Shown: positions 8,965-17,729 of the stretch, piece by piece
Layout: each line of letters opens with the position of its first letter
Position numbering within the stretch: the stretch's first letter is position 1
DNA from: an uncultured Cryomorphaceae bacterium
GTDB taxonomy: Bacteria > Bacteroidota > Bacteroidia > Flavobacteriales > Schleiferiaceae
DNA length: 33,698 nt
Assembly (NCBI GenBank): GCA_902614915.1
Contig: CACMMX010000017.1
Coordinates: 1-33,698 of the forward strand
Reading direction: 5' to 3'
Position numbers and translations under genes: made by a program
The notes under the pieces: generated by a model
What the model was told of the DNA's origin: nothing
Seen by the model: the letters and a program-made list of their open reading frames with translations, nothing else
Database searches by the model: none

Positions 8965-9087
8965 TGGATAATGATTAACACATTATTGAATCCAAAATCT
9001 GTGCGTTAGTTTATCGAAATGTATCCTGTGTTCACTGATACTACCGAGGTAACTTGGCTTGACCTCCTATTGGATTGCTATTTGAGT

Positions 9088-9095
9088 TAACTTTG
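9088..9095 (+). promoter_or_regulatory. Candidate -7 element for the carotenoid genes
   Basis: TAACTTTG is an exact match to the Bacteroidota TAnnTTTG element, within the 218-base gap before crtZ. The nearest TTG triplets upstream (9070-9072 and 9059-9061) give spacers of 15 and 26 bases, outside the usual range, so support is partial. Transcription from it would leave a leader of about 80 bases. I see no terminator with a T-tract in the rest of the 8965-9182 gap. Confidence 0.3.
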
Positions 9096-9182
9096 ATTGT
9101 ATATTTATCTCATGGTTAAAAATTTATCTAAGGCAAATAATTACGCTTACGGCAGTCTTAATTTTCTGCAAATTTATAGCTT

Positions 9183-9650
9183 ATGAATGTATTAGAAATC
9201 TTAATTGTGTTTCTAACATTTCTCTGTATGGAGGGTGTTGCATGGCTTGCCCATCGCTATCTTATGCATGGATTTTTATGGTTTTTGCATAGAGATCATC
9301 ATGTCAAAACCCCCGGCATCCTGGAAAAAAATGATACTTTTTTTTTGATTTTTGCGGCTCCTTCGTGGCTATGTATAATTCTAGGTGGTGCTCATTCAAG
9401 TGGATATTCTGTTTCAATAGGATTAGGAATTGCCTTGTATGGATTGGCATATGCCATTGTTCATGAGGTTTTTATTCATCAAAGACTTCCTTTCCTTCGT
9501 TTGACAAAATACACCTATTGGGAAGCGGTTAGATTAGCCCACAAAATGCACCACAGCCACCTAGATAAAGATGATGGTGAAAATTTTGGAATGTTATGGG
9601 TTCATCCCAAATATATCAGACATGTTCGTAATTTAAGAAAGAACGACTGA
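9183..9650 (+). CDS. crtZ: Beta-carotene hydroxylase
   Basis: A 155-residue di-iron membrane hydroxylase that adds the 3-hydroxyl to beta-ionone rings of carotenoids. All histidine clusters of the family are present: H24/H29 (AHRYLMHG), H36/H39/H40 (LHRDHH), H94/H99 (HEVFIHQ) and H120/H123/H124 (HKMHHSH). Hydrophobic segments lie around 1-20, 52-70 and 76-95. The length is typical of bacterial CrtZ. It is the first gene of a carotenoid run, with lycopene cyclase starting 6 bases after its stop, so the ring made by the cyclase would be the substrate here. Confidence 0.93.
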   Translation: MNVLEILIVFLTFLCMEGVAWLAHRYLMHGFLWFLHRDHHVKTPGILEKNDTFFLIFAAPSWLCIILGGAHSSGYSVSIGLGIALYGLAYAIVHEVFIHQRLPFLRLTKYTYWEAVRLAHKMHHSHLDKDDGENFGMLWVHPKYIRHVRNLRKND

Positions 9651-9656
9651 TTGTGT

Positions 9657-10367
9657 ATGCTTGAAACAAAATGGTTATATATCATTCTTAACTTATTTAC
9701 CATTAGTATTCCTTTATTAAGGAGTTTTGAAAGCAGAGTGGGCTTTTATAAAAGATTTCCTTCACTATTCAAGTCAATCTTAATAGTCAGTGGTGTTTTT
9801 CTTATTTGGGATGTTTACTTCACCCATCGAAAAATATGGGGGTTTACGCCACAATATGTTTCTGGAATTGATTTCTTTGGACTACCACTTGGGGAATATT
9901 TGTTTTTTCTAACGGTCCCATACGCATGTATTTTTATATACGAATGTTTAAAGTTTTTTAAACCAAAAGGTATTTTGAGTTCCAAAACAACTAGAGTTAT
10001 TAGTTTGGTATTGATGATTTTTTCATTCATAATGGCATTTTATGGATTATTCGAGAATAAATGGTATACGTCATCTACATTTTTGTTTCTAGGTATAGCA
10101 ATCTCTCTTGTGCAATTTCTTGTAGAATCAAATTGGCTTCACAGATTTTATGAAAGCTACTTTATCGCTCTGCTGCCTTTTTTTATAAAGAATGGAATTT
10201 TGACTGGTATGTTAATTGATTCTCAAGTAGTTTGGTATAACGATCAACATAATATTGGTTTTAGATTAGGTACAATACCTTTTGAAGATATCTTTTATGG
10301 TATGCTTCTTATTTTAGGGACACTGTACTTTTATGAAAATTTCGAATCAGAAAAGGAAGAAAGATAG
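9657..10367 (+). CDS. Lycopene cyclase (fused CrtYcd type)
   Basis: A membrane protein of 236 residues containing two tandem lycopene-cyclase domains, the fused form of the heterodimeric CrtYc/CrtYd enzyme typical of Bacteroidota. The first repeat carries PLGEYLFF (77-84) and the second IPFEDIFYG (207-215), the acidic motifs of this cyclase class. About six or seven hydrophobic segments are visible. I take the ATG at 9657 (MLETKW), 6 bases after the crtZ stop with an A/G-rich stretch upstream; an in-frame TTG at 9651 directly abuts the crtZ stop and is less likely. In this pathway it would close one or both ends of lycopene to beta rings. Confidence 0.9.
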   Translation: MLETKWLYIILNLFTISIPLLRSFESRVGFYKRFPSLFKSILIVSGVFLIWDVYFTHRKIWGFTPQYVSGIDFFGLPLGEYLFFLTVPYACIFIYECLKFFKPKGILSSKTTRVISLVLMIFSFIMAFYGLFENKWYTSSTFLFLGIAISLVQFLVESNWLHRFYESYFIALLPFFIKNGILTGMLIDSQVVWYNDQHNIGFRLGTIPFEDIFYGMLLILGTLYFYENFESEKEER

Positions 10368-10521
10368 AATTACAAATTCTTATTGACTTTATTAATCATA
10401 TCCTTTACAAAGAATTTATAATTTTATTTTAACGGTAATTAAAATATCCTCATTAATCATCAATTGGGTAGAGTTCGAGAATTGGCGATTATCTTATTAA
10501 TGGAAAAAACATATTTATAAC

Positions 10522-11235
10522 ATGCTTCTTGAGTCAATCTTTAGTTTATCAGGTGTCGTATCACTTTGTACGCTTACATTACTGGAGATCGTCCTGGGAA
10601 TAGATAATATTGTTTTTATTTCTCTAATTACGCAGGATTTAGATGAATCAAAACAGCCAATGGCGCGGAGGCTCGGATTGATTTTAGCATTAGTATTTCG
10701 TGTTATCATGTTATTATGTATAACCTGGATAATAGGTTTAACAACACCATTGTTTTCTATTTTAGAGCATTCTGTCAGCGGTCGTGATGCTATACTTTTT
10801 ATAGGTGGTGTTTTCTTATTGTATAAAGCCTCTGTAGAGATTGTGCATAAAACCGAAGGCAAAAAGAAAAAAGAAAACACAAAGGCTGATAGTGTTGTAA
10901 ACGCAATAATTCAAATAGGATTACTTGATATAGTTTTTAGTTTTGATAGCGTACTTACTGCTGTTGGGATGACAGATGAAATTGAGATAATGATTATGGC
11001 TGTGGTTATATCGATGCTTGTAATGCTTTCTTTTGCTGAATCAATTAGTGCCTATATTAAAAAACATATTTCTCTTCAAATATTAGCTTTATCTTTTCTA
11101 GTTTTAATAGGCACAGTTCTTATTGCGGAAAGCGCCCATATAGAGATTCCAAAGCCCTATATATATTGTTCTGTTGGTTTTGCCCTTATGGTTCAAATCT
11201 TGAGTATACGAGCTAGAAGAAAAACCAATAAATAA
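10522..11235 (+). CDS. TerC-family integral membrane protein
   Basis: A 237-residue polytopic membrane protein of the TerC family. It has the paired half motifs ELVLGIDN-like (EIVLGIDNIVFISL, residues 22-35, with acidic E22 and D28) and GLLDIVFSFDSVLTAVGM in the second half, separated by a charged loop (KTEGKKKKENTK). Family members are linked to metal ion (manganese) efflux or to metal loading of exported proteins; the original tellurium link is indirect. It lies in the middle of the carotenoid genes, in the same direction, but with 154-base gaps before it, and the gap holds no obvious gene. It converges with the unknown gene at 11237 with a single base between the stop codons. Confidence 0.9.
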   Translation: MLLESIFSLSGVVSLCTLTLLEIVLGIDNIVFISLITQDLDESKQPMARRLGLILALVFRVIMLLCITWIIGLTTPLFSILEHSVSGRDAILFIGGVFLLYKASVEIVHKTEGKKKKENTKADSVVNAIIQIGLLDIVFSFDSVLTAVGMTDEIEIMIMAVVISMLVMLSFAESISAYIKKHISLQILALSFLVLIGTVLIAESAHIEIPKPYIYCSVGFALMVQILSIRARRKTNK

Positions 11236-11236
11236 A

Positions 11237-11812
11237 TTATCGAAATTTACCGATTAAGCGGAAATAATCTTTCAAGGTTATTTCATTGATTTTCGTGTTT
11301 GCCTTCGTTCCGAAAAGAAACGACGAGTCATTATCGGATATTGAATAAGGAATTTCATGATTAAGACTTCGCTTGAATATTTCTGACGCAACATTGTAGT
11401 GATCTTTATAGTCCATGCGATTAATTGATATACGCATTAGGGTATCGCCAATAGTTATAGAGATAGTATCCGCGAAAAAAGATGAATTGCTGGGTTCTAA
11501 TACGATATATGCACAATCCTCTTTCCAGTGGTTGATAATGGCGAAGTTAAAATAGTTAAATGAAGTATCTTTTAGACTCTTAGAAATGCGATGTACCCTA
11601 AAGCCTGCTGTGTTTAAGTCCTCGTTTTCAATTGTCCGGTAATGTAATATTCGAGTATTATTAAAAAATATCTCGTCACTTTCTAAAGTTTTAAAATCCG
11701 GTTCTTTGCTGTCGTCAATTAATTGAGGTTTGTAAGGCCATATAATGCTCAATAATAACAACCCTAAAATAAAACCTATTGCCGATTTGTAATACATATT
11801 CATGACATACAA
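11237..11812 (-). CDS. Hypothetical membrane-anchored protein
   Basis: A 191-residue protein with one N-terminal hydrophobic segment (about 9-25, SAIGFILGLLLLSIIW), probably an uncleaved anchor since no clear signal peptidase site follows. The remainder is a soluble, mixed alpha/beta-looking domain with no motif I recognise. Alternative starts at the fourth and sixth residues (both ATG) would keep the anchor intact. It is divergent from the CrtD-type desaturase gene with a 49-base gap, and convergent with the TerC gene. Its place inside the carotenoid block is suggestive but says nothing firm about function. Confidence 0.7.
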   Translation of the reverse strand: MYVMNMYYKSAIGFILGLLLLSIIWPYKPQLIDDSKEPDFKTLESDEIFFNNTRILHYRTIENEDLNTAGFRVHRISKSLKDTSFNYFNFAIINHWKEDCAYIVLEPSNSSFFADTISITIGDTLMRISINRMDYKDHYNVASEIFKRSLNHEIPYSISDNDSSFLFGTKANTKINEITLKDYFRLIGKFR

Positions 11813-11861
11813 TCAACAAATGTGACGGGAGGATGTTTAAGTACGAAGAAGTAAATCATTT

Positions 11862-13352
11862 ATGATTCAGAAAAAGGTAGCTGTTGTTGGCTCAGGTATT
11901 GCAGGATTAGCCGCAGCCATAAGGTTAGCGAACTCAGGAATTAGGGTGGACTTATTTGAGAAGAATTCTTACACAGGAGGTAAAATGACAGTTTATGAGC
12001 AAGACGGATATCGTTTTGATGCAGGCCCCTCCTTGTTTACTTTGCCTCATTTGGTGGATGATATTTTTGAGTCATGCGGCAAAAATCCAAGAAACTATTT
12101 TCATTATAGACAGCTAGATAACGCTTGCCAGTATTTTTGGCAAAACGGTAAAAAGATGCTTTTAAAAGCGGATTACGGCGAGAACATAAAGGCAATCAAG
12201 ACTAATTTTGGTCATTCTGCAGCGCAATCGGCGAGGAAATATTTTAATGATTCAAAAGAAAAATACGAGCTTACCGAACCCTTTTTTCTTCAGCAAAGCC
12301 TTCACCGGTTCAAGACTTTCCTCGATTTTAGAGTGATAAAGGTTATTGCTGCGATTCCTAGGCTTAAATTATTTCGTAGTCTCAACAATATAAATGAGCA
12401 ATATTTTAAAGACAAGGAATTAATTCAACTCTTCAATAGATATGCTACTTATAACGGTTCTTCACCCTATCAGACACCTGGAATAATGCAAATGATTAAT
12501 CACCTTGAACACGGTGAAGGTACTTTCTTACCTATTGGAGGAATGCATAAAATTGCCCAGAGTCTAACTCTACTCGCAGAGGAAATTGGGGTTCGAATAC
12601 ACTTAAATCAAAAAGTAGAAGAGGTGTATTCCCAGGGTAAGGTGATTAATTCACTTTCCATAGGCGGTAAAATGAAAATCTTTGATTCAATCATTCTGAA
12701 TTCAGATGTTCATTTTGCATACGAGCACTTACTAGATGAAAAAATAAAGCGACCAAAAAAAACTCTTGCTCAAGCCCCTAGTTCAAGTGCTGTAATTTTC
12801 TATTGGGGAATAAATCGCAAGTTTGATGAATTGGATTTACACAACATTTTCTTTTCTAAAGATTATAAAAATGAATTTGAACAAATAGCCAAAAACAACA
12901 ACTTTTGGGTAGACCCTACTATTTATGTAAATATTACCAGTAAAGTGGAGTTGAAAGATGCACCTGAAGGTTGTGAGAATTGGTTTGTAATGGTTAATGT
13001 GCCACCAAATCAAGGTCAAGATTGGAAAAAAATAACGAATAAGTTGAGAGATAAGATTCTCGATAGACTTTCTATGGAGTTGAATGCGAATTTAAGGCAT
13101 CATTTGGTGACAGAGCGCATTTTAAATCCGATAATGATTGAAGATTTGACCTCAAGTAAAGGTGGTTCACTGTACGGAACGAGTTCAAATAATTCGTTGG
13201 CTGCTTTTATTCGTCATCCCAATAAAAAGCTTAAAGGATACAGAGGTCTTTATTTCTGTGGAGGTAGTGCACATCCTGGAGGGGGTATTCCATTGTGCTT
13301 ACTAAGTGGTAAATTAGCCGCGAATTGGTGTTTAGAGGATATTTATAATTAA
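11862..13352 (+). CDS. crtD: Carotenoid desaturase, CrtD (1-hydroxycarotenoid 3,4-desaturase) type
   Basis: A 496-residue FAD-dependent amine-oxidase-fold protein. The dinucleotide-binding motif is VVGSGIAGLAAAIRLANSG (8-26), followed by GGKMTVYEQDGYRFDAGPSL and, at the C-terminus, GLYFCGGSAHPGGGIPLC, the conserved CrtI-family ending. The wording RFDAGPSLFTLP with VDDIF, rather than FDMGPSW, matches the CrtD branch of Flavobacteria more than phytoene desaturase CrtI. The neighbour CruF, which makes the 1-hydroxy substrate, supports this. CrtD introduces the 3,4 double bond on the acyclic, hydroxylated end. The GTG start of CruF follows after 7 bases. A CrtI-type phytoene or zeta-carotene desaturase is the main alternative. 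Confidence 0.85.
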   Translation: MIQKKVAVVGSGIAGLAAAIRLANSGIRVDLFEKNSYTGGKMTVYEQDGYRFDAGPSLFTLPHLVDDIFESCGKNPRNYFHYRQLDNACQYFWQNGKKMLLKADYGENIKAIKTNFGHSAAQSARKYFNDSKEKYELTEPFFLQQSLHRFKTFLDFRVIKVIAAIPRLKLFRSLNNINEQYFKDKELIQLFNRYATYNGSSPYQTPGIMQMINHLEHGEGTFLPIGGMHKIAQSLTLLAEEIGVRIHLNQKVEEVYSQGKVINSLSIGGKMKIFDSIILNSDVHFAYEHLLDEKIKRPKKTLAQAPSSSAVIFYWGINRKFDELDLHNIFFSKDYKNEFEQIAKNNNFWVDPTIYVNITSKVELKDAPEGCENWFVMVNVPPNQGQDWKKITNKLRDKILDRLSMELNANLRHHLVTERILNPIMIEDLTSSKGGSLYGTSSNNSLAAFIRHPNKKLKGYRGLYFCGGSAHPGGGIPLCLLSGKLAANWCLEDIYN

Positions 13353-13359
13353 AAAGAAA

Positions 13360-13977
13360 GTGCAAAAATTAGCGCGTGCACATGGCGGCTGGATACTTTT
13401 GTTAATTCATTTTATCGGAGTCTTATTGTTAAGCAGTAAGTGGAGTGATTCCTTTGTCTTCCTTACACCAATTAACCTATCAATTATTGTTACATTATTC
13501 CTTTTATCTTCTGAACTCCCTAAATCGATTATCTTTTATTTAATGCCGGCTCTATTGGGATGGTTGATTGAAGTACTTGGGACCAATACAGGTTTTCCTT
13601 TTGGGGAATATACATACAGCGATATACTTGGCCCTGGTCTATTCGGCACGCCAATTATGATAGGTTTGCTATGGTGGGTACTCATTCGTTCAGCTTATGA
13701 TTTAATGTCCTACGTTACTTCGTCAATAGTCATTAAAAGCATTTTGACGGGTTTATCAATGGTTAGTTTGGATTTTCTTATAGAACCCGTAGCCATTGAA
13801 CTAAATTTTTGGCATTGGAAAAAGCAAATAGTACCAATTGAAAATTACTTGGCTTGGTTCTTATGCAGCTCACTATTTGCAGGTTTAACTGATAAAGGAT
13901 CAGTTAAAAATCCCTTAAGTCATTGGATTTGGATTGTAATGGTTTTATTTTTTGGTGCTCTTAATGCAATTGTCTGA
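13360..13977 (+). CDS. cruF: Carotenoid 1,2-hydratase, CruF family
   Basis: A 205-residue polytopic membrane protein of the CruF/bisanhydrobacterioruberin-hydratase family. Characteristic motifs are EVLGTNTGFPFGEYTY (71-86), GTPIMIGLLWW and DFLIEPVA (138-145), and about six hydrophobic segments are seen. It hydrates the psi end of an acyclic or monocyclic carotene to give the 1-hydroxy group. The start is GTG at 13360, placed 7 bases after the crtD stop behind an AAAAAGAAA stretch; no in-frame ATG lies nearby. It ends the carotenoid block and is followed, after 42 bases, by a gene on the other strand. Confidence 0.87.
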   Translation: MQKLARAHGGWILLLIHFIGVLLLSSKWSDSFVFLTPINLSIIVTLFLLSSELPKSIIFYLMPALLGWLIEVLGTNTGFPFGEYTYSDILGPGLFGTPIMIGLLWWVLIRSAYDLMSYVTSSIVIKSILTGLSMVSLDFLIEPVAIELNFWHWKKQIVPIENYLAWFLCSSLFAGLTDKGSVKNPLSHWIWIVMVLFFGALNAIV

Positions 13978-14019
13978 AAGTCGATTAAAACAATCTTTTT
14001 TCATTACGAATGGCGTGGT

Positions 14020-14784
14020 TTAATTATAGTTTTTTATCGCCTCCTGTCGCTTTTTGTTTCTCTCGAACTCCTCGTAGCACTCTAGAAGAGAAATTAGGAA
14101 TTGATAATCATTCAACGTCCTTATTTGAGTATCAGAGTATTTGCAATAGAACATAAAAGCCTCCATTTCTTCCCTTGGAATCCCAGTTAATTCTTCAAGG
14201 CTTTCCCTATTGTTTCCTTCTTCTAATTTTTGTCGATAATAATCTTCTCGTTGTAATCTGCGTAATGCAGCCAATTGTTTCGGACGCTTTCCGAAACTGT
14301 AGTACAACAAATCTAGAGGATTAGCTAGGGTTGGAGCCACTGCTTGAGGAATCCTAATATCATCATTAGAAGGTACACGAGGCTTCGATTTAGGCATGGT
14401 TCTGGAGTTGTTGGAGGTAATTGCATAGATGCTAACTTCATCTAATAGGTAATTGCGTCGGGATAATTTTATTGTCTTAGCTTTTTTGATGTTCGAAATG
14501 ACGTTAGAATCGATTTCCAAATACTTAAATTGATAGCCAACATTCGAAAATACAATAGTATCTCCTTTCGCAACTGAAATTTCAAAATAGCCTATACCAT
14601 TGGTCACGGTACCTGTAAAGGTCTTATTATTTACGACATAGGAATTGGGTAATGTAAAAGATGAGTCTTTATCTAAAACAGTACCTTTCAGTATGTAAAT
14701 TTGAGCAAGGGCTTCATTACTCACCAGCAGTATTAGGAGCAATTTGAATAAAATATTTATAAATCGTTTAATTCTATTCCACAT
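14020..14784 (-). CDS. Exported carboxypeptidase-regulatory-like protein
   Basis: A 254-residue protein with a signal peptide ending SNEALAQ. A carboxypeptidase-D regulatory-like beta sandwich follows (ILKGTVLDKDSSFTLPN, GTVTNGIGYFEISVAKGD, TIVFSNVGYQFKYLEI, then LLDEVSIY), the module that in Bacteroidota usually heads TonB-dependent receptors. Here no barrel follows; instead there is a charged helical tail (RPKQLAALRRLQREDYYR onward). I take the ATG at 14784, since an in-frame start 75 bases upstream would lie in ettA and remove the signal peptide from the N-terminus. The ATG overlaps the ettA ATG on the other strand in the tetramer CATG. It converges with cruF. Function unknown, envelope location likely. 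Confidence 0.75.
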   Translation of the reverse strand: MWNRIKRFINILFKLLLILLVSNEALAQIYILKGTVLDKDSSFTLPNSYVVNNKTFTGTVTNGIGYFEISVAKGDTIVFSNVGYQFKYLEIDSNVISNIKKAKTIKLSRRNYLLDEVSIYAITSNNSRTMPKSKPRVPSNDDIRIPQAVAPTLANPLDLLYYSFGKRPKQLAALRRLQREDYYRQKLEEGNNRESLEELTGIPREEMEAFMFYCKYSDTQIRTLNDYQFLISLLECYEEFERNKKRQEAIKNYN

Positions 14785-16474
14785 GTCGGACGACGGTAAA
14801 AAAGTCATTTTTTCAATGTCAAAAGTGAGCAAAATATTGCCGCACAATAACAAGGCCATTTTAAAAGATATTTATCTCTCTTTTTTCTATGGAGCCAAAA
14901 TAGGTATACTTGGTTTAAATGGTTCAGGTAAATCGACTCTATTAAAAATTATAGCTGGTGTAGAAGAAACATATCAAGGAGATGTCGTCTTTACACCTGG
15001 ATTGAATATAGGTTATTTAGAGCAAGAGCCGACATTAGAGGCAGGAAAAACGGTTTTGGATATTGTAAAAGAGGGTGCTGCTGAGACTGTTGCTATTCTA
15101 CAAGAATATAATAATATCAATGAAATGTTAGGACTACCTGAGGTGTATGAAAACCCAGACAAAATGGAAGAACTCATGTCCAAGCAAGCAGAACTTCAAG
15201 ACAATATTGATGCTTCCAACGCATGGGAGTTAGATACTATGTTGAATCGCGCAATGGATGCACTGAATTGTCCACCTTCAGAACAGCTTGTTGATGAGTT
15301 AAGTGGAGGGGAAGCTCGTCGGGTAGCCCTCTGCCGTCTTTTGATACAACAGCCAGATGTACTTCTTTTGGATGAACCAACCAATCATTTAGATGCTGAA
15401 AGTATACTATGGCTGGAGCAACATTTACAGCGGTATAAGGGAACTGTTATTGCCGTCACGCATGACAGGTACTTTTTGGATAATGTTGCGGGCTGGATTC
15501 TTGAATTAGATAGAGGAGAGGGTATACCTTGGAAAGGTAATTATTCCTCTTGGCTAGATCAAAAAACAAAGCGTCTTGCTAAAGAGGAGAAACAAGCTTC
15601 CAAACGCCGGAAAACTCTAGAACGTGAATTAGAATGGGTTCGAATGAATCCTAAGGGTAGACAGAGTAAGAATAAGGCACGTTTGAGCAACTACGAAAAT
15701 TTGCTTTCCCAGGAACAGAAAGAAAAAGAAAGTAATCTAGAAATATTTATTCCCGCAGGTCCTCGCCTAGGGACAAGTGTAATTGAAGCTAAGGGTGTAA
15801 AAAAAGCTTTTGGTGAAAAACTCTTATATGATTCCTTAAATTTTAAACTTCCTCCAGCCGGTATTGTCGGGATAATAGGCCCTAACGGAGCAGGTAAGAC
15901 GACAATTTTCAAAATGATCATGAATCAATTATCTCCGGATGAAGGTTCATTTGAAGTAGGTGAAACAGTAAAAATTACCTATGTAGATCAAGGTCATGAA
16001 AAGATGGACTTACAAAAGTCAATTTTTGAAATTATTGGTGATGGTACAGAAGAAGTTTTGCTTGGTGAGCAGCGCGTTAATGCTAGAGCATACTTGAGTA
16101 GATTTAACTTTTCTGGGGGAGATCAAAGTAAAAAAGTAGGTGTTCTTTCTGGGGGTGAAAGGAATCGGCTTCATCTAGCGATGGCACTCAAAGATGGTGG
16201 TAATGTATTGCTTCTAGATGAGCCTACTAATGATTTAGATATTAATACATTAAGAGCATTAGAAGAAGCGCTTGAAAACTTTGCGGGTTGTGCAGTAATT
16301 ATCTCGCATGATCGCTGGTTTCTTGATCGTGTCTGTACTCATATTTTAGCATTCGAGGGTGATTCAGAAGTTTATTCCTTTGAAGGCACTTTTTCTGAAT
16401 ATGAGCAGAATAAATCAAATAGACTTGGTAATACAGAACCCAAAAGATTTAAGTACAAGAAATTGATGAAATAG
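14783..16474 (+). CDS. ettA: Energy-dependent translational throttle protein EttA (ABC-F)
   Basis: A soluble ABC-F protein of 564 residues with two ATPase domains. The first has the P-loop GLNGSGKST (44-52), LSGGEARRVALCRLL and LLLDEPTNHLDAES; the second has GPNGAGKTT, LSGGERNRLHLAMAL and LLLDEPTNDLD. Long stretches match E. coli EttA as I remember it, including DRYFLDNVAGWILELDRGEG, GNYSSWL, ELEWVR, GRQSKNKARL and the ending EPKRFKYKKL. EttA binds the ribosomal E site and gates the first translation step by energy status. Start at 14783 (MSDDGKK); an upstream in-frame ATG at 14744 would add residues absent in the family. Its start codon overlaps that of the divergent gene by two bases. Confidence 0.95.
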   Translation: MSDDGKKVIFSMSKVSKILPHNNKAILKDIYLSFFYGAKIGILGLNGSGKSTLLKIIAGVEETYQGDVVFTPGLNIGYLEQEPTLEAGKTVLDIVKEGAAETVAILQEYNNINEMLGLPEVYENPDKMEELMSKQAELQDNIDASNAWELDTMLNRAMDALNCPPSEQLVDELSGGEARRVALCRLLIQQPDVLLLDEPTNHLDAESILWLEQHLQRYKGTVIAVTHDRYFLDNVAGWILELDRGEGIPWKGNYSSWLDQKTKRLAKEEKQASKRRKTLERELEWVRMNPKGRQSKNKARLSNYENLLSQEQKEKESNLEIFIPAGPRLGTSVIEAKGVKKAFGEKLLYDSLNFKLPPAGIVGIIGPNGAGKTTIFKMIMNQLSPDEGSFEVGETVKITYVDQGHEKMDLQKSIFEIIGDGTEEVLLGEQRVNARAYLSRFNFSGGDQSKKVGVLSGGERNRLHLAMALKDGGNVLLLDEPTNDLDINTLRALEEALENFAGCAVIISHDRWFLDRVCTHILAFEGDSEVYSFEGTFSEYEQNKSNRLGNTEPKRFKYKKLMK

Positions 16475-16510
16475 CGGATAATTATTTAAAAAAATTATAA
16501 ATTAACGAGA

Positions 16511-16530
16511 CTCTCAAATAGTTTTGAGAG
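16511..16530 (+). terminator. Hairpin downstream of ettA (possible terminator)
   Basis: CTCTCAAA and TTTGAGAG form a perfect 8-base stem with a TAGT loop, 36 bases after the ettA stop. Only CTTCATTG follows, so the T-tract is lacking and intrinsic termination is uncertain. No other structure is evident in the 102-base gap before the acyl-CoA dehydrogenase gene. Confidence 0.4.
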
Positions 16531-16576
16531 CTTCATTGTAAATTGAGGCATACCTATCAATTAAGATAACTAAATT

Positions 16577-17728
16577 ATGAGAATCACCATGAGTGATGAG
16601 CGTCAGGAAACGCTTGAACTAATCCGTCAATCTGCGAAAGAATTTGCCCGAGCAAAAATTCGTCCTAATATGATGGAATGGGATGAAAATCAACACTTTC
16701 CAATTGAAGTATTTAAAGAATTAGGCCAGCTAGGATTTATGGGTCTTTTGGTACCTGAACGATATGGTGGCGCTGGATTGGGTTACCAAGAATATATTAC
16801 TGTAATCGATGAAATTTCACAGGTATGTGGCTCTATAGGCCTTTCATTAGCGGCACACAATAGCTTATGCACTGGACACATTCTTCAGTTTGGAAACGAG
16901 AGTCAAAAAGAAAAATGGTTACCAAAGTTAGCTACCGCTGAATGGATTGGTTCATGGGGGCTAACTGAGACAGGCACTGGATCTGATGCCGGTGGAATGG
17001 ATACGACGGCAAAGCTAGATGGAGATTATTATGTTTTGAATGGTTCTAAAAATTGGATTACGCATGCTATATCATCAAATATCTCTGTGGTTATTGCTCG
17101 GACGGGAGAAAAAGGAGAATCAAGGGGGATGACCGCTTTTGCTATAGAAAAAGGAACTCCAGGTTTTACAGCTGGTCAAAAGGAAAATAAATTAGGAATG
17201 CGTGCCTCTGAAACAGCTTGCTTGTTCTTTGATAATTGCAGAATCCCGAAAGAAAATATTTTAGGAAATATTGGTGAGGGTTTTATTCAAGCTATGAAGA
17301 TTTTAGATGGAGGAAGGATTTCAATTGCGGCATTATCTCTCGGAATCGCAAGAGGAGCAATGCTTTCAGCTATTGAATACGCAGATAATCGGGAGCAGTT
17401 CGGTAAAAAAATACGTTCTTTTCAAGGAATTAGTTTTAAGCTTGCTGAAATGTCTACGAAAGTTTACGCAGCTGAATTGATGACAAGGCATGCAGGTGCA
17501 TTAAAAGAGGAGGGGAAGCCAATGACGCAAGAGAGTGCAATGTGTAAATTATATGCTTCTGAAATTTCTACTGAAATTGCTAGTGAAGCAGTCCAAGTGT
17601 TTGGGGGTTACGGCTACACGAAAGATTATCCAGTTGAAAAATTTTATCGCGATTGTAAACTTTGTACCATAGGTGAGGGGACTTCGGAAATCCAAAAAAT
17701 TGTAATTTCAAGAAATCTATATCGTTGA
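16577..17728 (+). CDS. Acyl-CoA dehydrogenase (short/branched-chain type)
   Basis: A 383-residue FAD flavoprotein that oxidises acyl-CoA at the alpha-beta bond and passes electrons to ETF. The N-terminal helical domain is followed by [17 protein letters not shown] (flavin and substrate contacts), [17 protein letters not shown], and the C-terminal helical domain with [12 protein letters not shown] and [21 protein letters not shown]. The catalytic glutamate is E367 in GEGTSEIQ. Length and motifs fit short-chain or butyryl/isovaleryl-type enzymes; substrate chain length cannot be read. A second ATG lies four codons in (16589) and may be the true start. It stands alone on this strand, with ettA 102 bases before. 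The stop is one base from the stop of the convergent DUF2256 gene. Confidence 0.93.
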   Translation: MRITMSDERQETLELIRQSAKEFARAKIRPNMMEWDENQHFPIEVFKELGQLGFMGLLVPERYGGAGLGYQEYITVIDEISQVCGSIGLSLAAHNSLCTGHILQFGNESQKEKWLPKLATAEWIGSWGLTETGTGSDAGGMDTTAKLDGDYYVLNGSKNWITHAISSNISVVIARTGEKGESRGMTAFAIEKGTPGFTAGQKENKLGMRASETACLFFDNCRIPKENILGNIGEGFIQAMKILDGGRISIAALSLGIARGAMLSAIEYADNREQFGKKIRSFQGISFKLAEMSTKVYAAELMTRHAGALKEEGKPMTQESAMCKLYASEISTEIASEAVQVFGGYGYTKDYPVEKFYRDCKLCTIGEGTSEIQKIVISRNLYR

Positions 17729-17729
17729 G

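Noticed and set aside
10515-10880. 121-codon open frame opposite the TerC gene
   Set aside because: The TerC frame has strong family motifs and membrane segments; the opposite frame is a shadow.
11862-13352. Phytoene desaturase CrtI as the call for the desaturase
   Set aside because: The motif wording after the FAD site and the adjacent CruF gene fit CrtD better, though the families are related, so it is kept as the alternative.
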